A stretch of DNA of 64,000 nucleotides, from the NCBI GenBank assembly GCA_027625915.1, contig JANTQA010000063.1, forward strand, positions 8,265,501-8,329,500, given 5' to 3'. The translations under genes were made by a program, and so were the position numbers. This document shows, piece after piece, positions 46,919 through 57,706 of the stretch. Every line of letters starts with the position of its first letter. Position 1 is the stretch's first letter. Under the pieces are notes generated by a model that saw nothing but the letters and a program-made list of their open reading frames with translations, had not been told where the DNA came from and ran no database searches. The DNA comes from Anaeramoeba flamelloides (lineage: Eukaryota > Metamonada > Anaeramoebidae).

Positions 46919-47393
46919 TATTGTAAATACTGTTTCCAAATAGACAATTTTCTCTATTCTTTCTTCTTTCTTCCTTCTTCCTTCTTCTTTCTTCTTTCTT
47001 AACACAATCTTTTTTTTCTTATTATTTTATTTTATTTTTTTCGGTAATTAATCCCTTTTTTTTTTCTTTTTCTTTTGTTTTTTCGATTTTTTACAAAGAA
47101 AAATAAACATGATCAAAGTTGTTTTATTATTTTTAGGTGAATGTATTCTTGTATTAAAAGAATTCAAAAGTTATTTGATTTTTACATCATTGGATGAAAT
47201 TTTAATAAAAAATTGATAATTAAATATTAATTATTTGATTTTTTTATTGTGTGTATCAAAATGTTTGAATTGTTTACGAAAAAATACCGAATTACCATTT
47301 AAATTTTTTAATGCTATTCCAAAATAATATCAATTTTTGATTGTCAAAAATTTTTATATCAAGTCAATTGACATATGTATTAGAAAATATATA
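46919..47393. other. 3' flank of Rab gene
   Basis: Contains a (TTC)n-like pyrimidine tract at about 46955-47000 just after the stop codon, then A/T-rich sequence with no recognised feature. Confidence 0.5.
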
Positions 47394-47995
47394 TAAACTC
47401 TTTTTCAAAAATTGTGACTCACCTGAAATAATAAATTGAAAAAAAAATAATTATCCTTTAGTATCCAAGAACAATTAATAACTAAATATGATTTGTAATT
47501 CACTTTTAAGTCATTCTAAATCTATAAAAGTCTGATATATTAAAAATTAAAAAAAAATAAAACCAAAAACTAAAAAAAAGTGAGTCACAATTTTTGAAAT
47601 GAGCATTACGGATTTTTTATTACTGAACTTTCACTGAAAAAAAGTTGAACAACAAGATTTTCTATGAATAATTAAATTAATTTTCAAAGACATTACAAAG
47701 TCGAAATTTTCTTAATGATTATTTGTCTTTTCGAAGATATTTTTGTTTTCCACATAATCTTTTTAAAAAAAAAAAAAAAGAAAAAAAAGAAAAAAAAGAA
47801 AAAGAAAAAAAAAGAAAAAGAAAAACAAAAGAAAAACAAAAATTTGAAAAAGCAAAACTAAAATTTGCAGAATTAGAAAAAATGATTCTGATCCAAAAAT
47901 TTGAAAATATTTTTTGTAAAGAATACTGGAATAAACCCTCAAAACAACTCCCATTAACAGTATAAAGTGAGTCAAAATTTTTGAAAAATAGTTTA
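47394..47995 (-). mobile_element. terminal-inverted-repeat element B2 (inverted relative to B1)
   Basis: About 602 bp. The left end TAAACTCTTTTTCAAAAATT, then GTGACTCACC, is mirrored by GTGAGTCAAAATTTTTGAAA and GTTTA. It is collinear with B1 throughout. The plus strand carries an open stretch (47723-47965) with a long AAAG-type run and the tail ELEKMILIQKFENIF shared with B1. Confidence 0.8.
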
Positions 47996-48215
47996 TTATC
48001 AAATCAAAACTTTAAATTATTTAAACTCTTGAATAAATTCATTTATTACTGTGACATGCATAAAGTAAACAGAAATACATCAGTTCTTAGGTACAAAAGA
48101 GAATTTAAAATTTATTATTTGATAATTTCATTTTATAAATTAATATTTAAATTCAAAAATAAATTAAAAAATTATTCTCTTCCTTCTTTAGAAAAATTAA
48201 TAAAATTTAATTAAT
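47996..48215 (+). mobile_element. LINE (non-LTR retrotransposon) fragment
   Basis: The plus strand reads KVNRNTSVLRYKREFKI and LKNYSLPSLEKLIKFN, parallel to INRNTPVLIYKIKFKF in the larger LINE remnant at 56335-57462. This is the region after the reverse transcriptase domain where LINEs carry a TP...L.YE-like motif. It abuts element B2. Confidence 0.6.
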
Positions 48216-48682
48216 TGATTAATAATAAAATCAACAGAAATTAAGAGATTTAATAGAACTCAAAATAAGAAAATTATAAATACACCTAACATTACTTTTT
48301 TTTTTTTTTGGAATAAATTTTGAAAATACAATATTTTAACAGATTTGGGGATTTGTTTTTCAAAAAAAAAGTCCTTTAATAAATAAAAAGAATGTGGATA
48401 TTATATTAACCCAAATATTATATTCAAACTAATTTGATTTGAATTTTGCTCAGAATTATTTTAAAATTAATATTTTTCCATTTTTAAAACTTTATTTTCC
48501 AATAGCAAAGTTTAAATTGAATCTCAATTATAAATTCTTTTAATAAATTCTATCTTTGAAATTATTATAAAAAAAACAAATCGTAATAATTTTTTATTAA
48601 TGATTCAATAGGTGCTCAGTGAAAAAAAAATATGAGAAAAAAGTATTTATTATCTATAAAATAATGATAAATATATATATAA

Positions 48683-49265
48683 GGTATTTCCAAAAAAGTG
48701 GGGTATTTTTTTTTACATTTCATAAAAAATAATCTTATTTAGTGATGGTAATCTTTAATCAATAATACCAAATTAAGTTTAATATTTATACCGATTGAAT
48801 CAACCACTTATATATTTAATTCAAAGCATGTTAGTTGAAATATTCCCAAAAAATGAAAAAAAAAAATAGATCTTTTTTTTGGCTAAAACAATGTACGACC
48901 AATTTCAATAAAAAAACCGGAAATATGGAATGGGAACAAATGATTTTTTAAACACGAAAACGCAGTTATGTGTTTTTAATTATATTGTAAATTTTGTTGA
49001 GATTATACAAGTTATGAAAATATTTTTTTCGATCAAAAAGAAAATAATAAACACCAATTTTCACCATAAAAAAATATCAGATAAAATCGAGATCATAAAT
49101 TTTAATATATTTTATTTCTGCAAAACAATACTAAGAAACAAATTGAATTATTATCAAGAATCTATAAATGGTGGTTAATGATTTTGGATATTTAAATCCT
49201 ATTTTGAAGAATGGGTTACATAAATATATTTTAAAATAAATATGCCCCACTTTATTGGAAATAGC
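48683..49265. mobile_element. terminal-inverted-repeat element C2
   Basis: 583 bp with ends GGTATTTCCAAAAAAGTGGG and the mirrored CCCCACTTTATTGGAAATAG. It is collinear in inverse orientation with C1. The plus strand (48930-49178) reads SIKKKIINTNF and RNKLNYYQESING before a stop, matching C1's minus strand. It is embedded in (AT)n sequence, so its target duplication is unclear. Confidence 0.75.
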
Positions 49266-50243
49266 TTATATATATATATATATATAATTCTATACCTGTC
49301 AATTATATTGTTTTTCCAAATAGTTAACAAAGCGAATTCAATCGTTTCAAAAATAAATCAAGGAATAAAAAAAAATTGGATATTTTTATTCTTTTGCTGA
49401 TTACGTAATTATTAACTAGTATAATTAAAAAATTCTATTATGAAAAAAAAAAATATTCAATACAAAAATTTAAATGTACAAAATTATCTCAAAAATTGTT
49501 TTTATATCAAATAAACAATTCAAGAATATCAGATTCGTATTTTATATCAAATTTTGATTATTTGCCCTAGTATTTAAAAAAAATTGAGAATTATAAATAA
49601 TGATTAATTTACAAATTCATCTTTAGATTTCTACAAAAAAGAAAAAATATATTACAAAGTGAACAATATTTTATATTGGAATTAGTAATTTGTAATCAAC
49701 CTTTTTATTATTTAAAGATATAATATTTAATAGGAAGTATTATAAAATTGGAATTTATTACTAAGAGATAAATAATAGTAGTCTATCTTGGTTAAATTTT
49801 CAAGATTTTTTTCTCTAAATAAAATATTTCTGAAAGTTGGTTTTGTTGATTAATTAAATCAATGAAACCTTTATTACAAAAAAACCAATAAATTTTAGAA
49901 ACAAATCTATATTTCTGGACAAAATTAATAATTAAATCATCAATATACAATCCTAAAAATTGAAAAATATCTTTCATAAATAAGTTGTGAACTGTAGTTC
50001 AATAGCCAAAAAATTGATTTTTTTTAATACTTAAATAATTAAAAAATAGTTTTATTGTAAAATACTTTGACTTATTTGCAATACATTGATAATACAATCA
50101 TTATGAAAAAAATAAAAAATAAAAATATTATTCTTTTTTTTTTTGGTTTTTAGGTCAATGATTATTGAGCTCATTTTGAAATTGAACCATCAAAATAATA
50201 ATTACTATTAAAGGTTCTATTTATTGATAATTAAAATATAATA
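49266..50243. other. intergenic, A/T-rich
   Basis: An (AT)n tract at 49266-49286, then sequence with a minus-strand open stretch (49977-49792) of no recognised domain. No supported gene. Confidence 0.4.
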
Positions 50244-50438
50244 CAGTCAGTTCCACTTTAAGGCACAAAATTTCAACGAAATTTAAGGCACAAAAAAATC
50301 TCAAATTAAGGCACAAAAATTTGTAATTTTTTTTTTACAATTTATTTTAATAGAATCTGAATTTTGTACCTTAATTTGAGATTTTTATTGTGCCTTAAAT
50401 TTCTTAGAAAGTTTGTACCTTAAAAGTGGAACTTACTG
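50244..50438. mobile_element. palindromic Tc1/mariner-type MITE, copy 4
   Basis: 195 bp, TA-flanked, ends CAGTCAGTTCCACTTTAAGG and the mirrored CCTTAAAAGTGGAACTTACTG. It has the same arm modules as copies 1-3. Compensating change is visible: the outer TTTCAC/GTGAAA pair of other copies is TTCCAC/GTGGAA here. Confidence 0.88.
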
Positions 50439-51393
50439 TATTACTATTATTTGCATAATAAATCAAACAAAATTTTCATTCAGCTTTCCAAAAATATTTT
50501 TTTAAATTAATGAAACCTTTCCAATTTTCATACTATTTGAAACTTGAATTCTTAATTTACCCTTTTAAGAATTGAGGGAGTTGATAATTTATTTAAATTC
50601 TTGTCATGTTATTTTTTTTATGGAGAGTTGAAAGAAAATTTTGATCTTTTTAAATAACCATTAACGGTAATAAATTTTTGATTTCTTTTTTGTTAGATTT
50701 GGAAAGGGGTTGAAAAATAATTTATAATAAATTTCAATTTTTATTTTTTTCCATTTTTTACTTTGTTGAATTTCCTTTTTATTGCGAAGAAGAGTTACTA
50801 AGGGGAAAAACCCAGTATTTATCTGCTAATACTGGAAGGGCAGAAACTAGTTGATACATGGTAACTTGATAATAAAAAGAAAAGACAAAAACAAAAACTG
50901 GAACGATCAAAAAAAGATAGAATCAAAAAGAAAAATAATTACTTCTACTAAAAAACTACCTCTCAACGAAGCATTTATGATTTCTTAGAAATAATTAAAG
51001 GACCTAATTTTAAATAAAAGGTTCATGTATGTTTTTTGAGTATTCTTGATAAAAATGGGTTGTTAGTTTTTTTTTTTTTGATTTTTTACCAACTGCCTTT
51101 GAAAACCCTCTTTTTTGTTTTCTAACTTGTTTTTTTTTTTGTTTTTGTTTTATTTTTTCTTTGTTTTATTTTTTCAACCAACATAAATTTGGTACTTGCT
51201 TGATTCCAAAATAATTTTTTTTCTTTATCATCTAAATTAATAATTTACACTTAGTAATCAGACCTGTAAGAAGATCTTTGAAAACCCCCTTCAACAAATA
51301 AAAAAAAAATTGCAATTGTTACTTTTGTTCCTTATCGAAAAAAAATGATAATTAAACGTACAATAATATAAAATATATTTTTACTCTCAAAAA
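50439..51393. other. intergenic with a structured-RNA-like segment
   Basis: At 50794-50865 an unusually G+C-rich patch contains a perfect 8-bp hairpin, CCAGTATT (50812-50819) and AATACTGG (50828-50835), enclosed by GTTAC/GTAAC at the edges. No known RNA family was recognised. The rest is A/T-rich with no gene. Confidence 0.35.
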
Positions 51394-52045
51394 GTGATTA
51401 GCAGTCTTAAGTGTATTTTTTTATCATATGTGGGTTTTTAGTTTTGTAAACACCATTAAAAATTGTTATTTAGAAAATTTTTTTCAGATGTTTTTTTCCA
51501 AATCGAAAAATCGAAACCCAAAATAATATTTCAGTATTTAATAATTAATTTAGAAATTTCTGAAAGTAGCAATTTTTTGATTTTTTGAATTTCAACCTTT
51601 AATCCAATAATTATCAACATAAAACCCCAAAAATTGATTCTTTTGATTTCTTTTTATAAAAATAATTGTAAAATTACATTAAACCAATATTTCAGAAAAC
51701 ATTTGTCAAAAAAATCAATTTGTTAATTATTTAATTTTTACAAAATATTGAATTTTTCATTGAATCTAAATTTCGCCAAAAATTTCAGAAAGATATTTGG
51801 CAACTTTGGAGGCTGGATAGTGATAATTCAAACTTTAAATTTGTGGTGAAATGCAGATTTTTTTCTGAAATTCTTGAATTTTTTACCTATATAAGGATTA
51901 TTTTTAATTTATAGGGGTCTAAAAATATCACTACTTTATTAATCCATTTTTTAGAGACGTTTTTACCCTATATACTAATGATATTTTCACCCAATAACAT
52001 CTTATTTCAATTTTAGACTTCCTTTAGATTGTGAGTGATCTCTTA
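51394..52045. mobile_element. element F3, decayed relative of F2
   Basis: The left end GTGATTAGCAGTC resembles F2's GGGATTAGCGTC. Shared interior blocks include TATCAACATAAAA, TTTGTGGTGAAATGCAGATT and ATTTTTTAGAGACG, in F2 order. It lacks the D3 insertion. The ends are diverged. Confidence 0.6.
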
Positions 52046-52359
52046 AAGGATATATAATTGACTTATTTAAGTTTTTACAGGGATTAGAGTAAAAAAAATA
52101 ATGGAACCAAAAACTTTGTCAAATTCTCGAAAAAAATAGACAATAATAAAATCAGTTTTGTTTGCATCTGAAAGATCTGATTATCAATCATCTGAAAGGA
52201 ATTAAATTTTTTTTCATCAACTCAAAACTCGTTTAAAAATAAAGGGGGGTAATAGGATTTTGGGATTCTAACTTTTTAAATCAAATTTTGAATTTAGTAT
52301 GATATAAAGTTTTTTATAAATGAAAAATTTCAAAAAAAAAAAAAAAACTAAAATATAAA

Positions 52360-52775
52360 CGTTGTGGAAAAAAAGTGATACAGGAAAAAAAGTGAAACAC
52401 GGTTTTTAATTGGGAACATTACTAAAATGAAAAGTAAAATCAATTAAAAGAAGAAACCAATTAACTTCAAATAATACCATTATATTATTTTCAATCAACC
52501 CCACAAATACAATTTAAATCTACTTTATTTATCCAAATTGTTGGTGTGGTTTTGGAGATCTCAAAAATAATCAATTTTTTGAACTAATTTTTAATAATTG
52601 ATCAATCAAAGAAAAACCGATACCAAAATGATAGTATTAAAACAATTGTTATTGTGTCGTATAAGTTATTTTATCTTTATTTATTTATTTATTTATTCTC
52701 TTTTTTCTTGATTTTACTTTACATTTTCAGTAATGTTCCCAATTAAAAACCGTGCTTCACTTTTTTTCCACAACG
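52360..52775. mobile_element. terminal-inverted-repeat element D4
   Basis: 416 bp with ends CGTTGTGGAAAAAAAGTGA and the mirrored CACTTTTTTTCCACAACG. A second sub-repeat (GGAAAAAAAGTGAAACACGG) on the left and then TTTTTAATTGGGAACATTAC on both sides follow. The arms are about 70 bp. The outer end is shared with D1 and the inner motif with D2. Confidence 0.85.
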
Positions 52776-53657
52776 ATCAACTAAATTTCATAATAAATGG
52801 AATAAAATTTTTTTAATTTTTTTATTTTATATGTTTTATTTTTAAAACAAAAACAAATATTTCTAGTTTATAAAACTGAATATTAAAATAGTAATTTTTT
52901 ACGGTTACCTTTATAATAGCTAACTTCAATTTATAAAAATATTTATTTTCAAAATTTGATTTTTAATGGGCCAATGATTTTGAAATGGGGTTTAGTTTTT
53001 AACAAGATCTCTTAACTCAACATTCTTTCAAGTTCTTAAATACGCTGTTCGAAGTAAAAGTAATATTTAAATCCATAAAAGAATATTATCCCTAAAAAAG
53101 ATTGTAAAGCCTCGATCTTATATGATATATAAACTTGTAGAGTTTTGTTTGAATCAATATATGTATCCTAAAAGAAATTCTATTATGATTGCTGGGTGTG
53201 TTTAAAATAATGAAAAGAAAACAGATAAAAAAAGAAAACAAAAACAAATAATTCAAAAAATCTAAAAATTTATTAAACAGTAAAAAAAATCTCATCAATC
53301 AAAAAATTGAATAAATAAATAATTAAGGGAATAAGACATTCACTCAATTCTTAAATTAAAAAGACCTTAAGACAAATAAAAGACTTGATAGGGTTAAATT
53401 AGGAACAGAAAAGTCTTGTCTAAAAAATTGTGGGGGAAATTTTAAATAATTAAATTTTTCTTTTAATTGCAGAGGTTCTCACTAAAAGGTGTGAAAACCA
53501 AAATATTACAAAGCAAATTTAAAAACAAAAAGTTTTGGATATTTCTAAAATAACACAATTTTCTAAAAATAAAATGGATAAACCAAAGATGTTAGCCAAA
53601 AAGAAAAAGGAAATTTGAAAATTATAGAATATTTTCAGGTATAACTTTTAGTGTTAC
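52776..53657. other. intergenic, nothing recognised
   Basis: A/T-rich downstream flank of the minus-strand gene at 53658. Confidence 0.45.
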
Positions 53658-54463
53658 CTAGAAATCATTTTCAAAATTATGTTTCTTGAGAAATTTGTTG
53701 TCTTGCCACAAGGGGCATTTTGATCTGAGAGGTGGAGAAAATGCTAATTCTAATTCCGATTCATTAAAGTTATAAAAGAACATTTCTTCCTCTTGCATTT
53801 GTTCTTGTTCTTGTTCTTGCTCTTGTTCTTGCTCTTGTTCTTTTTCTTTATCCTTTTTTTTACGAGAAAGTTTTTGTTCTTTTTGCTTATTTTCAAAGTT
53901 TAGTATTAGTTCGTCTATCACCAACTCTTCAAGGAAGTTGACTTGTTCAAATTCGTTGTAAGGATTATTTTCAAAACTCATTTCGATCAATTCCTTCTGT
54001 GGGGTGATAAATTGTGATAATTCTTTTGAAAAATCATATTTGAAAAATCTTTTGTTTTTAAACCTATTTTTGGGCCAGATAGGAAAACCGAGGTTGAAGA
54101 AAAGAATAATTTATAAAAAAAAAAGAATTATTTAAAGAAAAGAATTTTTCAAAGAAATTTATTCATTCGAAGTTTTTTGTTTGAATTTAAAATTTCTCAC
54201 AAAAATGAAAAATAAAGAAAAGAGATCCTGAGAGTGAAAAGTGGAATACCGAAAAAAATTATCACCTACTTCTCTCAACAAAAATAAATTTTGAAATATT
54301 ACCTTTGAGAAGGGAAATTTTTTTTCGGCTGTGGTTCAATAAGATCAGGTCTTGAAAATCGATTGAAATAGCAATCACTTTGACTTCGAATTGGTAGTTG
54401 TGCTAGATTATTATTAGGTTGTTTTGGAATTGGTGAAGAAACTGTCTTTTCGAGTTGGTTCAT
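53658..54463 (-). CDS. hypothetical protein with Glu/Gln run, two exons
   Basis: Exons 54463-54303 and 54063-53658 join in phase 2 (donor GTAATA, acceptor AAATAG), giving 188 residues. The junction reads NFPSQ-R-FKNKRFFKYDF. The product is polar: a Pro/Asn/Gln-rich N-terminal third, an acidic helix-like segment (EFEQVNFLEELVIDELILNF), a basic patch (KLSRKKKDKEK), an (EQ)n run of eight or so units, and a tail with CPLWQDNKFLKKHNF. I do not recognise a family. The frame stays open for 15 more codons upstream of the chosen ATG to a TTTCTCAG acceptor (exon start 54508), so a further 5' exon is possible. A nearby ATG exon at 54604-54567 with a GTAAGG donor is out of phase and would form a 14-codon upstream frame. 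Confidence 0.6.
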
Positions 54464-54604
54464 TAATAGGAAATTTTTAGACAAAGGCGTGTGTTCTTCA
54501 ACTAAAATCTGAGAAAAAAATATTTTAAAAAAAGATCAAATGACAAAAATAAACAATAATCCTTACAAAATGAAAGCGAACCCAGAAGTTTCAGATTGGT
54601 TCAT

Positions 54605-56334
54605 CTAAAAGCCTCAAAAACGATCTTTGTTGAGTTTTTGCGAAATGGATATTAAATTTGTTTACCAAAAGAGTGAAAAATATCTAAACAACAAAAAGAG
54701 ATTTGAAACAAAGCATTTCTCTGGTGTTGGTCTTTTTTTAATTTGTAAAATTCTGAAAATTCGTATTTTGAGAGAAAACAAAACTTGATTCAATTCTTTT
54801 TATTATTTTGTAAGGAATTCGAAAAAACTAAAAATCAAATATCTTAATTCTCGAAAAAACAAAATTCCCAAATATTCAAATTATTCTTACAGTCAAAGAA
54901 ATAACCTTTTTTAACAGTTTGATCATTTTAATAAGGAAAACTGTATTTTTTGCAAATCATTTGAAATAATTGTTTGTAAAAAAGATTTTAGTATTTGTGT
55001 ACCAAAAAATTGTGATTTTTTCAAACAGTTTTGATTGCCTACTAAGCTTTCATGTCATAGAAGGAATTTTTTATTTTATTTGATAGCTTTTAAACAAGAA
55101 AAAAAAAAATTCTCTTTACTTTTTTATTTTTAGATTTACTTCGAATCTTTTGAAAGCGAATATTTAATGCTTATTGAGCCCATATTTATTTCATGAACTT
55201 CTTATATAGTGTTTTTAAATAGACTCCTTTTTGTTAATTAGAATAAGATCTGGTGTCAACAAAACAACATGTTTTGTGGTTTTAAAATTGTCTTTTATCG
55301 ATCCCTAAAATTACCAAAATACCTACTATTATCCAATTTAAGCGTTCATAGGTGTTTAATCTTTGTTTGAAAATAAAAATCCTATCTTTTGTTAGAGAAG
55401 ACCAATACATTAATCTATCAAAATAACTATTTATAAACCCAAAGTAATTATGATTTTGGTTTCTTAAAGTTCTATTATTTAAAATAAAATTCTAAAAATT
55501 TAGGATTAAATTGCAGAATTTATCTCAAAAAATATTAGAAAGTTGAAGACAAAATTTTCTTTGTCATAAAAACCAAATAAATTGAGAAAAAGTCTAAACA
55601 AATTTTAATCAAATAGCATTAATAATTTAAAATTTACTGAAAATAACCAGACCTTTACTATCAAAATTGATTTGAAATTGGGTATTCCACCTGCTATAGA
55701 ATTGGATGTTCCAATGTAACAATAAGAAAAAAAATCACTTATTTTATTTTGAAACTTGGATTATAATTGTTCGGCACGCATTATTTTGATCATTGTATAA
55801 GAGTCAAAAAAGTACCCAAAAACTAAAAATACAATCTAATTTGCAAATAATTGCCTTAAATCGATTGGTAAAGTAACTTATGTTTGTTTTCAACAGGTTT
55901 TAAGTCTAAAAGGTATCAAAATTTCTACAATTAAAAAAATACTAGACTCCTTCATTTAATCAAAAGTTTTAAAACCCTTGAAAATTTTTAAAATTGTAAA
56001 ATGGAAATGAAAATGATATAACCTATATAATACTAATTGGTATAATTATATTTTTTTATTTGATTAACTTTAAAATAATTCGAAAAATATAAAAACATTT
56101 ATTGTAAATAAAATTATTAAAAACTTTTTATTATACTATTATCAAGGAAAAGACAGTGGTATATTCCAATGATACCCTTTATTGCCTATTTTATTTGCTT
56201 TTATTTAATATTTTATTTTATTATAAATAATATCATTAACAAATCATTCGCAAATATATGTATATTATTTAATTTTAATTATAAAGGGAAATACCAATCA
56301 AATAAATAGAAAAGAATTATTAATATTTAAATAA
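54605..56334. other. intergenic, includes inverted H copy
   Basis: The reverse complement of about 55300-55740 carries repeat H landmarks (TGTTACATTGGAACATCCAA, TTCAGTAAATTTTAAATT, GGTTTCTTAAAGTTCTATTA in plus orientation). The rest is A/T-rich with no recognised gene. Confidence 0.5.
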
Positions 56335-57462
56335 TCAAATAATTCTACGATTTGGATTTAAACCTAATAAAAACGAAACAGAAATATCACAAGGTTTATC
56401 TAAGATAAAATATTTGGGTATTCATTTAGAAAACATTTCAGATTTAGTATATAATCTGAAAAAAAAACAAAAGAAAATTATAACAATTCTAAACAATTAT
56501 TTAATAATAATTTACGAACAAATAATTTGAAAATTAGATTATTTGAATCTTTTCTATTAAGCAAATTAATATATGAATTAGAAATATATAACTATAAAAT
56601 TGCAACCCTAGATTATTTGAATTTCTGAATTATCACATGTATTACATAAAAGTATACCAAATAAACAGAAATACACCAGTTCTTATTTATAAAATAAAAT
56701 TTAAATTTGTGAATTTGGGAATTTCTATCAATAAAAAGAAATTCGAATTCAAAAATAATTTACAAAAAAATTATCTCTGCCTTTCTTGATAAACTTGTTA
56801 AATTTACACAAAGAACTAGTAATAAAATTAATTACAATTCAAAAGTTTAAAACTTCTTAAAAAAAAAAAAAAAATATAATTTTAATGAATTGTTGAATTC
56901 AACCAGTTGGGAATGCCGTTAGGTTTTCCAGAATTGAACAAAATTGAGTAAAATTTTTGATTTTTCTCTATTCTTATAAACAAATGAAAAGATAACGGCA
57001 CTTTAAGACATTTAACAGTACTCAGTTACACGCCACAAGAATATTTAAAATAATTAAAAATCAAAAAAAAAATATTTAATAATCAAAAATAATAAACTTC
57101 AACAATTCAAAATTCAGAACATTTATTTTCGCTTAAATAGATATTGCTATGTAATAAATAAAAATTCAAATAAATTTTGTCCTTTATGTTTAAAATATGA
57201 ACATAAGGAAATAATAGAAAATATTGATCACTTTTTATGGGTATATCCTTCCTATGAAAAAGATAGATTAATATTTCATAACAAATTAAAAGAAAAAAAT
57301 TTTTAATGAAATAATTTAACGCTGTAAAAGTTTGAAATTATTTTCATTAATTAATAAGGGTGGAATCTATGATTTTACGCTTAAATTACTGAAAGGGAAT
57401 TTAAGTCTAAGGGCACTTAGAGTGTAATTTACACTTCCTCCTCAATAATAAAAAAAAAAAAC
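56335..57462 (+). mobile_element. degenerate LINE, 3' end of reverse-transcriptase ORF and 3' tail
   Basis: The plus strand at 56345 reads RFGFKPNKNETEISQG and KIKYLGIHLENIS, the reverse transcriptase thumb-side YLG motif. Near 57176 it reads NKFCPLCLKYEHKEIIENID followed by HFLWVYPSYEKDR, the C-terminal zinc-knuckle (CPLC...H) of LINE ORFs with its last Cys replaced by Tyr. Several stops and frame changes interrupt it. The 3' tail ends CTTCCTCCTCAATAATAAAA in a poly-A run at about 57461. A small 87-bp insertion with TGCCGTTA/TAACGGCA ends lies at 56914-57000. 5'-truncated, as LINE copies usually are. Confidence 0.75.
56914..57000. mobile_element. 87-bp hairpin insertion in LINE
   Basis: Bounded by TGCCGTTA and its complement TAACGGCA. 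The interior begins GGTTTTCCAGAATTGAAC, a module also present at 34990, 35260 and 63359. It interrupts the LINE remnant and is non-coding. Confidence 0.5.
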
Positions 57463-57706
57463 TCTTGATAATTTTTTAACATTATTGAAAAAATAAACTT
57501 AACAAAAAAAAATGGAAAGAAAAATAATGAAAATTCATCTAATTTTTGAATGATCAATTTTTTTTAATAAAGCATAATTTTAAAAGAACAAAAATAAAGA
57601 ATAATAAAAAAAAATGATAAGAATATCAAAAGAATATAAAAATAAAAAGAAAATAAAAATAAAAATGAATATAATAATAAAAATAAAAAATAAAAAAGAA
57701 AAAAAA

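Noticed and set aside
50895-50925. U6 snRNA-like GGAACGATCA...AGAT
   Set aside because: The ACAGAGA box and the rest of U6 are missing; a short chance match.
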